64,000 nt of DNA from Pedobacter sp. SYSU D00535 (GTDB taxonomy: Bacteria > Bacteroidota > Bacteroidia > Sphingobacteriales > Sphingobacteriaceae): positions 496,001 through 560,000 of the forward strand of contig NZ_JAFEWD010000002.1 in NCBI RefSeq assembly GCF_017355855.1. Reading direction: 5' to 3'. Position numbers and translations under genes: made by a program. Each line of letters starts with the position of its first letter. The stretch's first letter is position 1. The notes beneath the pieces were generated by a model. That model worked only from the letters and a program-made list of their open reading frames with translations, was not told the DNA's origin and ran no database searches. Below, piece after piece: positions 44,464 to 53,727 of the stretch.

Positions 44464-44706
44464 ATGCATCAACATTTATCTGAAAATAAAGAGAAGAAAA
44501 CGTTCAACATCTACGTGAATTTGTTCTCCAACGGCGAATTCAGCGAAATGGTAGTTACGCAAGACGCAAATGAATATCAGGTAAGCTTAGAGGATACCTA
44601 TATGGGTACTCTTTCTTACAATGATGATAAGAGTTGGCAGCTGGTCAACGGCTCGATTCCTTCTTACCTCATATCTGATATTACAAGAAACATCGGCGTA
44701 AGTTGA
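44464..44706 (+). CDS. Small protein of unknown function
   Basis: An 80-residue protein: FNIYVNLFSNGEFSEM, then EYQVSLEDTYMGTLSYNDDKSWQLVNGSI, then a C-terminal helix SYLISDITRNIG. The order Y-x-V-S, G-x-L, N, W, L, then a helix is the same as in the protein at 21227-21445. It follows tex by 56 nt and converges with the cytochrome gene across a terminator. No function is known. Confidence 0.65.
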   Translation: MHQHLSENKEKKTFNIYVNLFSNGEFSEMVVTQDANEYQVSLEDTYMGTLSYNDDKSWQLVNGSIPSYLISDITRNIGVS

Positions 44707-44725
44707 TCATGTCAAACTTCTTTTG

Positions 44726-44763
44726 AAAGCAAAAGCCACTCATTTTTGAGTGGCTTTTGCTTT
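44726..44763. terminator. Bidirectional terminator, 17-bp stem
   Basis: AAAGCAAAAGCCACTCA (44726-44742) pairs with TGAGTGGCTTTTGCTTT (44747-44763) around a 4-nt loop. Each strand ends its stem in T-rich sequence, so it can terminate the small gene ending at 44706 and the cytochrome gene ending at 44779. Confidence 0.9.
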
Positions 44764-44778
44764 TAAGAACGAGAGGAA

Positions 44779-45762
44779 TCAGTTTGAAGCTACCATGGGA
44801 GAGAACTTAGTTACCTGATTTTTAACCGGCTTCAGGGTCCTCAGGTACGTATATATCGCTTCCAAATCCGTTGCTTTCATACCGGCATACATTGTCCAGG
44901 GCATTATCGTTTGAAAATCTCCGGGATTCACTTCTCTTTCTGCATTAGCATTTTCGTGTGCCTTAAATCTGCTTACAAACTGTTCTTTAGTCCAGCTGCC
45001 AATCCCAGTTTCTTTATCCGGTGTGATGTTCGCCGACGTTACTTTTCCTCCCGGTAGACCAAAGTCCTGGCCGCCCGCAAAGTCCATCCCCTCCATAAAT
45101 TCGCCTTTTTCCTGCTTGGTGTGGCAATCGCGGCAGGCAGCTGATCGAACAAGGTAAGCGCCATAGGCCAGCTGATTACTTTCGGAAGGAATGGGTGTCA
45201 AATTAGCCTCTTCAGGCATAGTATTCACCAGGAAGTTCAACGGAAAGTCAAGGCTTCGCTCTGGAGACGAAGTTGCTTGAGAAGGCAGTGTTCGGATATA
45301 AGCAATGATCGAGTAAATATCCTCTTTGTCCATCTTGCCATAAGATTTGTAGGGCATGATGGGAAAAATTGCTGAACCGTCTTTTTTAACTCCAGAAGTA
45401 ATTGCTCTGAATATCTCACCATCGGTCCAGTTCTTCAAATTGTATGGAGTGATGTTTGGTACATACACCTCTCCCGGAAATCCAACGTTATGATCAAACT
45501 TTTCTCCGCCAGTTCCAATACCTTTTGGGTCTAGTGGCCCTGAGAACTTTGACCAATCTCTGGTCGAATGGCAGTCAATACAGACGGCAACGTGGTTTGC
45601 GAGATATTTCCCCCGCGCAATTCTTTCAGGGGTTAATTCAACTTTCAGTTTCGGAGCCTCTTCCAGGTCTGGAAGGGCGAATTTAACATAGCTTAGACCG
45701 GCGCCAGCAAAAATAAAAATTGCAATTAGCACGTAGATAGTGATTTTTCCAGCTTTTTTCAT
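44779..45762 (-). CDS. Dihaem cytochrome c, membrane-anchored
   Basis: A 327-residue protein with an N-terminal signal anchor (KITIYVLIAIFIFAGAGLSYV) and two cytochrome c folds. The haem-binding motifs are C61-IDC-H65 and C210-RDC-H214; methionine-containing segments (IMPYKSYG near 135 and IMPWTMYAG near 290) are the likely axial ligands. It resembles subunits that carry electrons from periplasmic dehydrogenases such as alcohol or gluconate dehydrogenase, but no dehydrogenase gene is adjacent. It acts in the periplasm. Confidence 0.9.
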   Translation of the reverse strand: MKKAGKITIYVLIAIFIFAGAGLSYVKFALPDLEEAPKLKVELTPERIARGKYLANHVAVCIDCHSTRDWSKFSGPLDPKGIGTGGEKFDHNVGFPGEVYVPNITPYNLKNWTDGEIFRAITSGVKKDGSAIFPIMPYKSYGKMDKEDIYSIIAYIRTLPSQATSSPERSLDFPLNFLVNTMPEEANLTPIPSESNQLAYGAYLVRSAACRDCHTKQEKGEFMEGMDFAGGQDFGLPGGKVTSANITPDKETGIGSWTKEQFVSRFKAHENANAEREVNPGDFQTIMPWTMYAGMKATDLEAIYTYLRTLKPVKNQVTKFSPMVASN

Positions 45763-45966
45763 GTGATTGCGATAATTTAGTATGTCACAATATAGTAAAA
45801 ATCAATCGATTAAAACTTTTACTAGTTGAGATTGAAAGACGATGCAACTCATCAATTTGCTACAAGCTGCTAAAAAAAACTAGTATTCAAGACAGAACTA
45901 GTCCTAGGTGTTTTTATATTTGAAAGAACTGGGCTAGCCCGGGTCCATATAACCTTAAAAATTACT

Positions 45967-47376
45967 ATGAGATTCCATAAAATCGTTCTCCTGCTTTCCG
46001 GTGTACTGATGTTTAAACCTGCTGTGGCTCAGCAAAGAGACGCTGGAAAACCAAACATCATTTTCATTCTTGCAGACGACTTAGGGTACGGAAATTTATC
46101 AAGTTACAATCCTAAAACTCCTGTTTCCACACCCAATATTGATAAGCTAGCCCAAGAGGGTACAAAATTTACCAGATTTTACGCAGGAAGCACTGTTTGT
46201 GCTCCCTCAAGGGCATCGCTAATGACAGGAAAACACATGGGGAACGCTTACGTCCGGGGAAACGGAAACGTTTCTTTACGTGCAAAGGATACCACGCTCG
46301 CAGAATATTTGCAACGAAGCGGCTATGTTACGGGGATGTTCGGGAAGTGGGGACTAGGATTAGAAAATGAGCCGGGAGCTCCTCATTTAAAAGGGTTTGA
46401 CTCATTTTACGGATACTTGCTCCAGCGCCATGCCCATTATTATTTTACTGATCACTTGTTTCAGGTGAAAGATAAAAAGTTGACGAAAGTAAAAGTTGAT
46501 TCTTCTCAGTATACGCAAGATTTGATCATGGAAAATGCCTTAACGTTTATACAAGATCATAAAGACCGACCTTTTTTCCTGTACCTCTCAACTACTTTAC
46601 CTCATGCTGAACTTCAGGTGCCAGATACCTTACTGAGGCGGTTTCAGCATGCGGACGGAACTAGTAAGTTTGCTCCTGAAAAACCCTATATCCGAAAAGG
46701 GGAATCCTATCACACCCAGCTGCAGCCACGTGCTGCCTTCGCAGCAATGATGTATCGGCTCGATCAGGATATAGCAAGATTAATGCAGCAGCTCAAACAA
46801 CTCGGCATCGACGAGAATACTTACGTGTTTTTTACCAGCGACAACGGTCCTCACCAGGAAGGAGGTGGTGATCCTGAATTTTTTGATAGTAATGGTCCGC
46901 TGAAAGGGTTAAAACGAGACCTATACGAAGGGGGGATCCGGGTTCCTTTGCTAGTGAGAGCACCTGGAAAGGTTCCTGCAGGAAAAGAAAGAAATGACAT
47001 ATGGGCTTTTTGGGATGTGCTTCCAACGCTTGGCTCTTTAACTCAAACCGCAACCCCTTCGTCTATTGATGGCATCTCTTTTGCCAATGCCTTAAAAGGT
47101 CAGAAGCAGGCTAAACAGCACGATTACCTTTACTGGCAGTTTAATGAAGGAAACCATAAGGAAGCTATCATGCAGGGTGACTGGAAACTCATTCGCTTTA
47201 AGGAAAAAGGCAAAGCTGAAGTTCTGGAACTATACAATCTGAGAACAGATGTTGGTGAAGAAAAAAATGTAGCAACTGCTAATCCCGCTAAGGTAAAAGC
47301 GTTGAGAGCATTGATGGAAAAAGCAAAATCGCCTGCAGAACACCCGCTGTTTGACTGGTCTGCCGTAGAGAACTAA
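45967..47376 (+). CDS. Sulfatase, secreted
   Basis: A 469-residue sulfatase with a Sec signal (FKPAVAQ). The metal site uses D37-D38 in ADDLGYGN; the formylglycine motif is C78-A-P-S-R82, so the active Cys is converted by an FGE or radical-SAM maturase encoded elsewhere; MFGKWGLGL near residue 120 and FTSDNGPHQEGGG near 285 complete the core. It likely removes sulfate from algal or animal glycans in the periplasm. It stands alone, although a GldK-type SUMF1 protein (not a maturase) lies elsewhere in the window. Confidence 0.93.
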   Translation: MRFHKIVLLLSGVLMFKPAVAQQRDAGKPNIIFILADDLGYGNLSSYNPKTPVSTPNIDKLAQEGTKFTRFYAGSTVCAPSRASLMTGKHMGNAYVRGNGNVSLRAKDTTLAEYLQRSGYVTGMFGKWGLGLENEPGAPHLKGFDSFYGYLLQRHAHYYFTDHLFQVKDKKLTKVKVDSSQYTQDLIMENALTFIQDHKDRPFFLYLSTTLPHAELQVPDTLLRRFQHADGTSKFAPEKPYIRKGESYHTQLQPRAAFAAMMYRLDQDIARLMQQLKQLGIDENTYVFFTSDNGPHQEGGGDPEFFDSNGPLKGLKRDLYEGGIRVPLLVRAPGKVPAGKERNDIWAFWDVLPTLGSLTQTATPSSIDGISFANALKGQKQAKQHDYLYWQFNEGNHKEAIMQGDWKLIRFKEKGKAEVLELYNLRTDVGEEKNVATANPAKVKALRALMEKAKSPAEHPLFDWSAVEN

Positions 47377-47417
47377 TGCATCTCAAGTTGATGACAGGCC
47401 CAATATCGTGGAGGAGA

Positions 47418-47648
47418 TCAAATTTTCAAATGTTCTTCAAGTCGGGCTCCGATAGCTTCCAGCAAGCCTTTGGAAAGTTCAAATTTGCTAATGTGATTAT
47501 GCCAGGTATTGGTATCCTTTTTCTTATAAATGTTGTAAATCGTACTGTATAAGACCACCTTCACCTCCACCGTTTCGGGGGTAACGTGGGAGCTATCCAG
47601 AAATACGGAATAGATCCGGTCATCATACTCAACCTTAAAATCGATCAT
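47418..47648 (-). CDS. Small protein of unknown function
   Basis: A 76-residue soluble protein: IDFKVEYDDRIYSVFLDSS, a central strand pair with TVEVKVVLYSTIYNIY, then NTWHNHISKFELSKGLLEAIGARLEEHLK as a C-terminal helix. The strands-W-helix pattern resembles the proteins at 20181, 21227 and 44464. It lies between a sulfatase and a serine hydrolase with no operon signs. Confidence 0.6.
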   Translation of the reverse strand: MIDFKVEYDDRIYSVFLDSSHVTPETVEVKVVLYSTIYNIYKKKDTNTWHNHISKFELSKGLLEAIGARLEEHLKI

Positions 47649-47730
47649 GGGGCAAAGATAATTATCGGCTTCATTGCAGCACCGATTGTTGAAAGATTGC
47701 GCCCCTGACTGTTATGGGTAAGTTCGTGCT

Positions 47731-49077
47731 TTACTCTACTTTTTTTGCAAGATGGGTTTGTCCGCCTTGCAATAGTATTAGCTGTATCACTTTCCCGTTT
47801 TCGTCTCTTTTGAATTCAACTTCCGCATCGATTACTTTCAGGAAAAAACGATCTTCTTTTTCAGCAAATAGTTCGGCTCTCGGCTGACCAGTTGGTTGCC
47901 CGAAAAGCCTTTCACCCTCGGCGGTTATCGTTATTTTAAACTGAGGGGTAAGTTCATACACCCCGGTATATCGGCCAAGTACTTCAGCGTTAAGCTTGAT
48001 CTCTTTTTTGGGAGATGGCAGGGTGTAGCTTTTTTCATAAACAATGGCAAGTGCGTCTTTGGTAATTGCCATGAGGTTCGGATTTCCATAATTATTAACC
48101 ATAGCAACAAACACGTCGTCTTGAGGAACCATCGCAAGGTTAGACGTGAATCCAAAAATCCCACCCGAGTGAGATACAACCTGTTCTCCGTGTATACTGT
48201 CGATTAAAAAACCATATCCATACTTGTTTCGAACAGGGTTGAGGGCTGTCTTGAGAGATTCTTTTGATATCACTCTCCCTGAGATCAATCCGCGGTACCA
48301 ATTATAGAGGTCGCCCGTACTACTGTAGATCGCGCCAGCTGCGTAGGAAACACTGGAATCCACAAGGGAGGCTTCCACGTGTTCGGTTTCTGAAAGTACG
48401 AAATATCCTTTCGCTTTACGGGCATCTGATAGTCCACTGAAATTAAAACCGCTGGACTGCATGTTCAACGGGTTGAATACCATATCCCGGATTACTTGTT
48501 CATAAGGCTTTTTAGTAACACGCTGTATAATATAGCCTAAAAGCATATAACCGGAATTGCTGTAATTCCATTTTGTGCCAGGACTGAAGTCGAGTGGTTT
48601 ATCTTTGAAAAGAGCAATCATCGCTGTTTCGGAAATTGGCAGCGTTGCACTCTTGGCCATAAAAGTTTGATCGTTTGTATAGTTAGGAATGCCTGAAGTG
48701 TGCGTCAGAAGATGTTCGATAGTAATGCTGTCACCCTTGGGATAGCCAGGAAAGTATTTTGTGATTTTGTCCTTGGTGCTTAGCTTTTTTTGTTCCTGCA
48801 GCTTAAGTATAGCTACGGCAGTGAACTGCTTCGTTATAGAACCGATTTGGTAAATAGTATTTGCGTCGTTCTTAACGCTATCCTGCACGGATTTCAGACC
48901 ATAGCCCTCATGCAATAGAACTTTTCCATTCTGCGCTACTAGTACCGAGCCGTTGAATTTATGTAGTTTGGCATAGGTCTCAAACAGTTCTCTTAGCTTC
49001 TGTTCTTTATTTTGGGCGAATAAGAGGGCAGAAATTCCAATCAGGAATACTACCATTAGCAGGCGTTTAATATTCAT
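47731..49077 (-). CDS. Serine hydrolase, class C beta-lactamase family
   Basis: A 448-residue secreted enzyme (signal ends LLFAQ). The class C/esterase motifs are S80-I-T-K83 in YQIGSITKQF, Y171-S-N173 in NYSNSGY and HSGG in VVSHSGGIFG near residue 303. The C-terminal 100 residues form a beta-rich domain like DUF3471. The family includes D-amino peptidases and esterases as well as lactamases; resistance should not be assumed. A Pedobacter-like envelope role in peptidoglycan or peptide turnover is inferred. Confidence 0.9.
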   Translation of the reverse strand: MNIKRLLMVVFLIGISALLFAQNKEQKLRELFETYAKLHKFNGSVLVAQNGKVLLHEGYGLKSVQDSVKNDANTIYQIGSITKQFTAVAILKLQEQKKLSTKDKITKYFPGYPKGDSITIEHLLTHTSGIPNYTNDQTFMAKSATLPISETAMIALFKDKPLDFSPGTKWNYSNSGYMLLGYIIQRVTKKPYEQVIRDMVFNPLNMQSSGFNFSGLSDARKAKGYFVLSETEHVEASLVDSSVSYAAGAIYSSTGDLYNWYRGLISGRVISKESLKTALNPVRNKYGYGFLIDSIHGEQVVSHSGGIFGFTSNLAMVPQDDVFVAMVNNYGNPNLMAITKDALAIVYEKSYTLPSPKKEIKLNAEVLGRYTGVYELTPQFKITITAEGERLFGQPTGQPRAELFAEKEDRFFLKVIDAEVEFKRDENGKVIQLILLQGGQTHLAKKVE

Positions 49078-49119
49078 ACTGATTTAGAATACATTACCAG
49101 CCCACTTGTTACAGTTGTG

Positions 49120-50271
49120 TTAAAGTTCAGCCTGCTGCCGTTTTTTGTATCGGAATACAAGGCTTGAAAACGGGATAATTAGCAGACCGGCGATAAAAAA
49201 TGAAATGAACGCGCTCCGAAGACCCAAGGCATGGGCAATATAACCGATCATCGGCGGGCCAATCAGCATTCCTGTGATGACATAAGTTGTGATAATAGAA
49301 ATGGTCATTCCAGGTGAATATTTCTCAGTCGTACCCGCAAGCGTAAAAGTCATTGGGATCACAGATGCCGTTCCAAAGCCAACGAGTGAAAAGCCGATAA
49401 GAGCGGGCCAAAAGGTAGGAAAAGCGATAGCTAAAAAGATTCCGAGCGCTATTAGTACCGAACTAATAATGAACATCCTCGGCATTCCAATTCGATCAAT
49501 AATCCTGTCGGACACAAAACGGGAAAGCGCCATGAAGGTCATGAAAATAAGATACCCAGCTGTGAATATTTCTTCATCCACAACCTCTTTAAAATAAATC
49601 CCACTCCAATCGAACATACCACCTTCGCAAAGAGCAGAAAGAAAAGCTAGCACTCCAAGGAAAAAAATGAATGGATCCGGCTTGCCTATAATCAATTTGT
49701 TTCCGGAAGGAGAGCGATCGTTCCTCATTAGAAAAGGATAGGCAAAGGCGGTGGCGACCAGCGTAATGGCGGTTACAATAAAAAAGTGTGTGGTGATGGA
49801 GGTTTGAAAGTTTAGCAGAATAGTGGAAAAACCAACACCAACAATCCCGCCCGTGCTCCAAAGGCCATGAAAAGCGCCGTTTATTTTTCTGTTATATATT
49901 TTTTGAAGGGTGATAGCCTGCGTATTCATAGCGATATTCAAAACTCTCATTGAAAAGGCAAAAAGAAAGATCGCCGCAACAAGCGTAAGGGTTGATGTAG
50001 AATAGCTAATGAACAGTAGCGAGATGGCATTTGCCACAAATGCTGCCACAAGTGGAATACGACTATCGAAACGGGAAACAAGGAAGCCCGAAATTGGCAG
50101 TCCAAGCAAAGAGGCGATAGGCATAGTGAAGAGCAAAGATCCAAGCTCGGCCTCATTAAAACCAAAAGCAGTTTTTATTGTCGGAATCCGCGACGCCCAA
50201 GTCGAGAAGCAAAAGCCGGTTAAAAAGAAAAATATACTTAATGCTATTCTTTGTTTTTGTTTTAAATCCAT
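49120..50271 (-). CDS. MFS transporter
   Basis: I start this 383-residue protein at MDLKQKQRIALSIFFFLTGFCFSTWASRIPTIK, which gives the normal N terminus; the longer frame adds 19 residues. Twelve membrane helices are predicted, with the pattern NEAELGSLLFTMPIASLLGLPISGFLVSRFDSR for the A-motif region. The SRIPTIK opening is typical of a YfmO/FucP-like subgroup. Its substrate is unknown. It is 42 nt upstream of the serine hydrolase on the same strand, so they may be co-transcribed. Confidence 0.85.
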   Translation of the reverse strand: MDLKQKQRIALSIFFFLTGFCFSTWASRIPTIKTAFGFNEAELGSLLFTMPIASLLGLPISGFLVSRFDSRIPLVAAFVANAISLLFISYSTSTLTLVAAIFLFAFSMRVLNIAMNTQAITLQKIYNRKINGAFHGLWSTGGIVGVGFSTILLNFQTSITTHFFIVTAITLVATAFAYPFLMRNDRSPSGNKLIIGKPDPFIFFLGVLAFLSALCEGGMFDWSGIYFKEVVDEEIFTAGYLIFMTFMALSRFVSDRIIDRIGMPRMFIISSVLIALGIFLAIAFPTFWPALIGFSLVGFGTASVIPMTFTLAGTTEKYSPGMTISIITTYVITGMLIGPPMIGYIAHALGLRSAFISFFIAGLLIIPFSSLVFRYKKRQQAEL

Positions 50272-50419
50272 CAGATGCTGTCCTCGGTCTTTCTGTAAAA
50301 TCGGCCGCAAAAGTACGGTTAAGAGCACCTAAAACAAAGGATGGTTCGATTAAGATGTTGGCATATTGTAAAAAGATTTGGGCTCTATACTTATTTTATC
50401 TATTTTTTTCCAAATAATT

Positions 50420-51217
50420 ATGGAACGATCTCCTTCAATCAATTATAACGCTAATCAAGAGATGAAGCGCGTCCAAGCAGTTAGACGCTTCCGCAAGCAT
50501 AATCTCTATAACCTGGAAAATCTGGAAGAGCTTGTTACCATAGCATCAAACATTTGTCAGGCTCCTATCGCTTACATATCCCTAATAGATGAAGCGGACC
50601 AGGTTTTCATTGCGAAAAAGGGATTGGATATCGAAGGTATGGACCGGACAGAATCATTCTGCGACGAGACAATTCAACAGCCCGATCTCTTAGTTATTGA
50701 GGATGCAAGCCGGGACCCCAAGTATTCCTCTAATCCCTTTGTCGCTGGAGAGCCGTTTATAAGATTTTACGCGGGAATGCCAGTAAAGACACTTGAAGGA
50801 GACAATATCGGGACAATCTGTGTAATTGATAAAGAACCTCATCAATTAACTGACTATCAAAAAGAGAGCCTCAAAATACTTGCTAATCAAGCTATTTATC
50901 TTATTCAGCTTAGGATGGCGGTTGATGTTGTGAATACACAAAAAGAGTTAATCAGGAATTCGGAGGCAATTTTTAAAGACAAGTTTTTTGCTCAGAATGA
51001 GCAGATTAAGTCAATTGCCGTTTTTCTGGCTCACCAGGTAAGTGGTCCAGTAGCGAGCATGAAGGGATTAATGACTTTGGCAGGTGCTGCTTCTGTCCAC
51101 GAGACCAACGAATACATGAGGTTGATGGAGGTTGTTCTCGACCAGATGGATGAGGCCGTTCGCCTGGTTTCTTCCAGTGCATTCAACGCTTTAGAAGAAA
51201 CACCTTATATAAATTAA
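50420..51217 (+). CDS. GAF domain protein with HisKA-like segment but no ATPase domain
   Basis: A 265-residue cytoplasmic protein starting at ATG 50420. Residues 30-165 form a GAF sensor domain (IASNICQAPIAYISLIDEADQVFIAKKG, DRTESFCDETIQ, FYAGMPVKTLEGDNIGTICVIDKEP). Residues 180-255 look like a HisKA dimerisation helix pair: FLAHQVSGPVASMKGLMTLA, with H205 at the site of the phospho-histidine. The protein then ends, so the HATPase domain is missing. No kinase fragment lies downstream. It could be a phosphotransfer or signalling adaptor, or a remnant. A terminator follows at 51216. Confidence 0.85.
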   Translation: MERSPSINYNANQEMKRVQAVRRFRKHNLYNLENLEELVTIASNICQAPIAYISLIDEADQVFIAKKGLDIEGMDRTESFCDETIQQPDLLVIEDASRDPKYSSNPFVAGEPFIRFYAGMPVKTLEGDNIGTICVIDKEPHQLTDYQKESLKILANQAIYLIQLRMAVDVVNTQKELIRNSEAIFKDKFFAQNEQIKSIAVFLAHQVSGPVASMKGLMTLAGAASVHETNEYMRLMEVVLDQMDEAVRLVSSSAFNALEETPYIN

Positions 51218-51247
51218 GGGAAGGTGGTTCGCCTTCCCTTTGTTTTT
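51216..51247. terminator. Bidirectional terminator between the GAF and M48 genes
   Basis: AAGGGAAGG (51216-51224) and CCTTCCCTT (51232-51240) form a perfect 9-bp stem with a 7-nt loop, with TTTTT on the plus side. The stem starts inside the GAF stop codon (TAA). It separates two convergent genes. Confidence 0.85.
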
Positions 51248-51262
51248 ATTCCTGTTAGATGC

Positions 51263-52702
51263 CTATGGTTCTACAACTTTAAACAGCATACCCTGTGTTA
51301 CGCGGTCGGTTAACTTCATGCCGTTTAACACTGCGTGTTCCTCCAGACGGGTGGCAGCTACATTGTAGCTCCGAAGAGCCTGTTCAAGTGTACCCGTTTG
51401 CTTAACCGTTTTAACGCGTACCCGTTCCGCTTTTTTATTCAGTTTTGATGCGTCTGTTAGTTCGCGAAAGTTCTGCATGCTGGAGCTGAAGGTAGCAGTA
51501 TAGTTGTTAAATGTGTTGGCATTCGTCACACCGATTAAGTGATAGACATTATTCTGGTGTTGGATGAAATAGGAGAGCGTCCTTAAGGTCCCTTGTTCTG
51601 TAGTCTGGTCGGCAACTGCTGTAATAGCTCTTAACCCGTTCACTGTTGTTTCTCGGGATTCAACAGTAGTGAGGTTATATCGTTTTAAAGCAGCGCTTGC
51701 CGCCTCCTGTAGCGAAGCTCCTGGCGCCAAAGTTAGCATCATCATAGCACCACCATTTTCCGGTGCCATTTGGAATGCGGTAGGAGAGTTCTGATACTTC
51801 CATCCCTGAGGAATAGGGAACTGTAATTTTAATACCGGATGATAAAAGAATCCTTTCTCCACGAACCCTTGCTTCGGATCTTCTCCGAATACAATTCCGT
51901 CGATCATGCGGAGGTACGAGTCTCTTCCTACTTGTAGATTTTTCGCATTCAGTTTCTGTTGCATCTCTGTTGCCAATTGATTTACTGTAACCAGACGGTC
52001 TGCCGGATTCGGGTGGGTAGATAAGAAATTCGGGAGATCGCCGCTTCCGCTATTCTCGCTCTGCCGCTGCAAGGTGTTAAAGAATTGAGCCATGTGGTGT
52101 GCGTCGTAGCCGATTTTTGTTGAATACTCGACACCAAGACGATCAGACTCCCGCTCATCGTCTCTTCCAAACTTAAGGAACAAAAGACCCAACCCCTGCG
52201 AAGCAGTTTCTGCAAATTGTCCAAATTCCGGAGATATTACCATCCCCGCTATCATTCCCAACTGACCGAGCATGGCGTTACGCTGTTGAATAACAGAATG
52301 GCGGGCGGTGACGTGGCCGATCTCATGTCCTAACACCCCTGCGAATTCGGCTTCGTTGTTAAAGTGGGCCATAATGCCTCTGGTAAAGTAGACATAGCCG
52401 CCTGGTACCGCGAATGCATTTACTATTTCTGAATCCACAATGCGAAAGGTATATTCGAGATTAGGACGGTGGGAGACAGCGCCCATTTTCTTCCCGATTC
52501 GATTAATGAATTCCTGTAATTTCTGATCTTCATATAAGCCATATTGCTGGATAATTGCCGGGTCAGATTCTTTACCCATAGCTATTTCTTGTTCCTCTGA
52601 CATCAGAACGACTTGCCGTTTTCCGGTGACAGGATTTACGGCGCAGGTATTGAGCAGGAACAGACTCGCAATTAATCCGCTTGCGACAAATATTTTTTTC
52701 AT
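51263..52702 (-). CDS. M48-family metalloprotease lipoprotein
   Basis: A 479-residue lipoprotein (LLNTC, Cys20) with a zinc metalloprotease domain: H126-E-I-G-H130 in VLGHEIGHVTARH, and a third ligand in the E of DDERESDRLG near residue 190. Relatives (BepA/LoiP-like) degrade misfolded outer-membrane proteins and help envelope assembly. The C-terminal 150 residues carry a non-peptidase domain and a LysM-like terminus (VTQGMLFKVVEP). It is convergent with the GAF gene. Confidence 0.92.
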   Translation of the reverse strand: MKKIFVASGLIASLFLLNTCAVNPVTGKRQVVLMSEEQEIAMGKESDPAIIQQYGLYEDQKLQEFINRIGKKMGAVSHRPNLEYTFRIVDSEIVNAFAVPGGYVYFTRGIMAHFNNEAEFAGVLGHEIGHVTARHSVIQQRNAMLGQLGMIAGMVISPEFGQFAETASQGLGLLFLKFGRDDERESDRLGVEYSTKIGYDAHHMAQFFNTLQRQSENSGSGDLPNFLSTHPNPADRLVTVNQLATEMQQKLNAKNLQVGRDSYLRMIDGIVFGEDPKQGFVEKGFFYHPVLKLQFPIPQGWKYQNSPTAFQMAPENGGAMMMLTLAPGASLQEAASAALKRYNLTTVESRETTVNGLRAITAVADQTTEQGTLRTLSYFIQHQNNVYHLIGVTNANTFNNYTATFSSSMQNFRELTDASKLNKKAERVRVKTVKQTGTLEQALRSYNVAATRLEEHAVLNGMKLTDRVTQGMLFKVVEP

Positions 52703-52968
52703 AACACACTATTTAATAATTTTTGGATGCTGGTCAAGATCACCCACTTAGGGATCTTTCAAACATTAAGCCAGTATTTTCTTTAAAAGATTTTTCTTTA
52801 ATCGAAGTAATTAAAAAAGATCGGTCTTAACAATATTTAAAGACGATCAAAGTTTTTATACTTGGATTTAGCTTGGTGGTGAAGTAGATTCTGGTGGATG
52901 GCTAAAAATAGTTTATGCAGTAGTAAAGCAAAAACGCTTGCTGATTGTATAATGGAATTAAGAAAAAA

Positions 52969-53727
52969 ATGAATCTACGCTTACTAACTGCCGCTGTCTT
53001 TATTAGTTCTCTGTCTGCCTGTTCTTCGTTATACATGCCCAATGTACCTAATACTCCGATGTTAAGTGCTCCGGGAGAGCTGCATGCAAGTGCACATATC
53101 TCCCTAAGAGGTAATGCCAGTTTTAACACGGCCTATGCAGTTTCCAATCATTTGGGTGTAATTGCTAACGGTTCAATGATGAATAATCAACGGGATCGGA
53201 AAGATTTTAAACATAATCTTATCGAGGCTGGTGCTGGCTATTTCAGTACCTTTGGTCCTGCTAATAATCGGATTCTTGAAATCTATGGAGGCTTAGGAAG
53301 GGGTAGTAGCGAGCGTATTTACAAAGAACGCGATATGCAGGGCGCATTAACTTATGATCGGTTTGAAACATCTTTCAATAAGTTATTTTTCCAGGTAAAT
53401 TATAGCTCAAAGCGAAAAAGAGACTTGCGCATTTTTGGAGGGAATTTCCCCTTAAACTACGGTACTGCCCTACGTGCTAGTCATGTTTCAATGCGGGAGT
53501 TTACAAGAAATGATGTTGCTCAGGACCTGGAAGAGAACATTTTTCTCGAACCTGTTTTCTTCACCCGAATGTCCGTAAGCAACTCTGTACAAATACAGTA
53601 TACCAGCGGTAGTAACTTTGGTTTGTTCAATCGAAAATTTTTAACAGCAGGTAATTCGGTATTCACGATAGGGTTGGTGATTAACGTAGGAGGGAGAAAC
53701 CTGAATAGCACAGGCTCCCCCCGGTAA
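52969..53727 (+). CDS. Outer-membrane lipoprotein of unknown function
   Basis: I start at MNLRLLTAAVFISSLSAC, giving Cys18; the longer frame uses TTG. The 252-residue protein is rich in aromatic, alternating segments (FNTAYAVSNHLGVIANGSMM, RILEIYGGLGRGSS, NKLFFQVNYSS, SVQIQYTSGSNFGLF) like the strands of an outer-membrane barrel, or a porin-like protein. It ends NVGGRNLNSTGSPR. No domain is recognised. Its stop codon abuts the ferredoxin stop on the other strand. Confidence 0.65.
   Translation: MNLRLLTAAVFISSLSACSSLYMPNVPNTPMLSAPGELHASAHISLRGNASFNTAYAVSNHLGVIANGSMMNNQRDRKDFKHNLIEAGAGYFSTFGPANNRILEIYGGLGRGSSERIYKERDMQGALTYDRFETSFNKLFFQVNYSSKRKRDLRIFGGNFPLNYGTALRASHVSMREFTRNDVAQDLEENIFLEPVFFTRMSVSNSVQIQYTSGSNFGLFNRKFLTAGNSVFTIGLVINVGGRNLNSTGSPR

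Noticed and set aside
47731-49077. Antibiotic resistance beta-lactamase
   Set aside because: The motifs fit the broad class C/esterase family; size and C-terminal domain fit a peptidase or esterase, so resistance is not supported.
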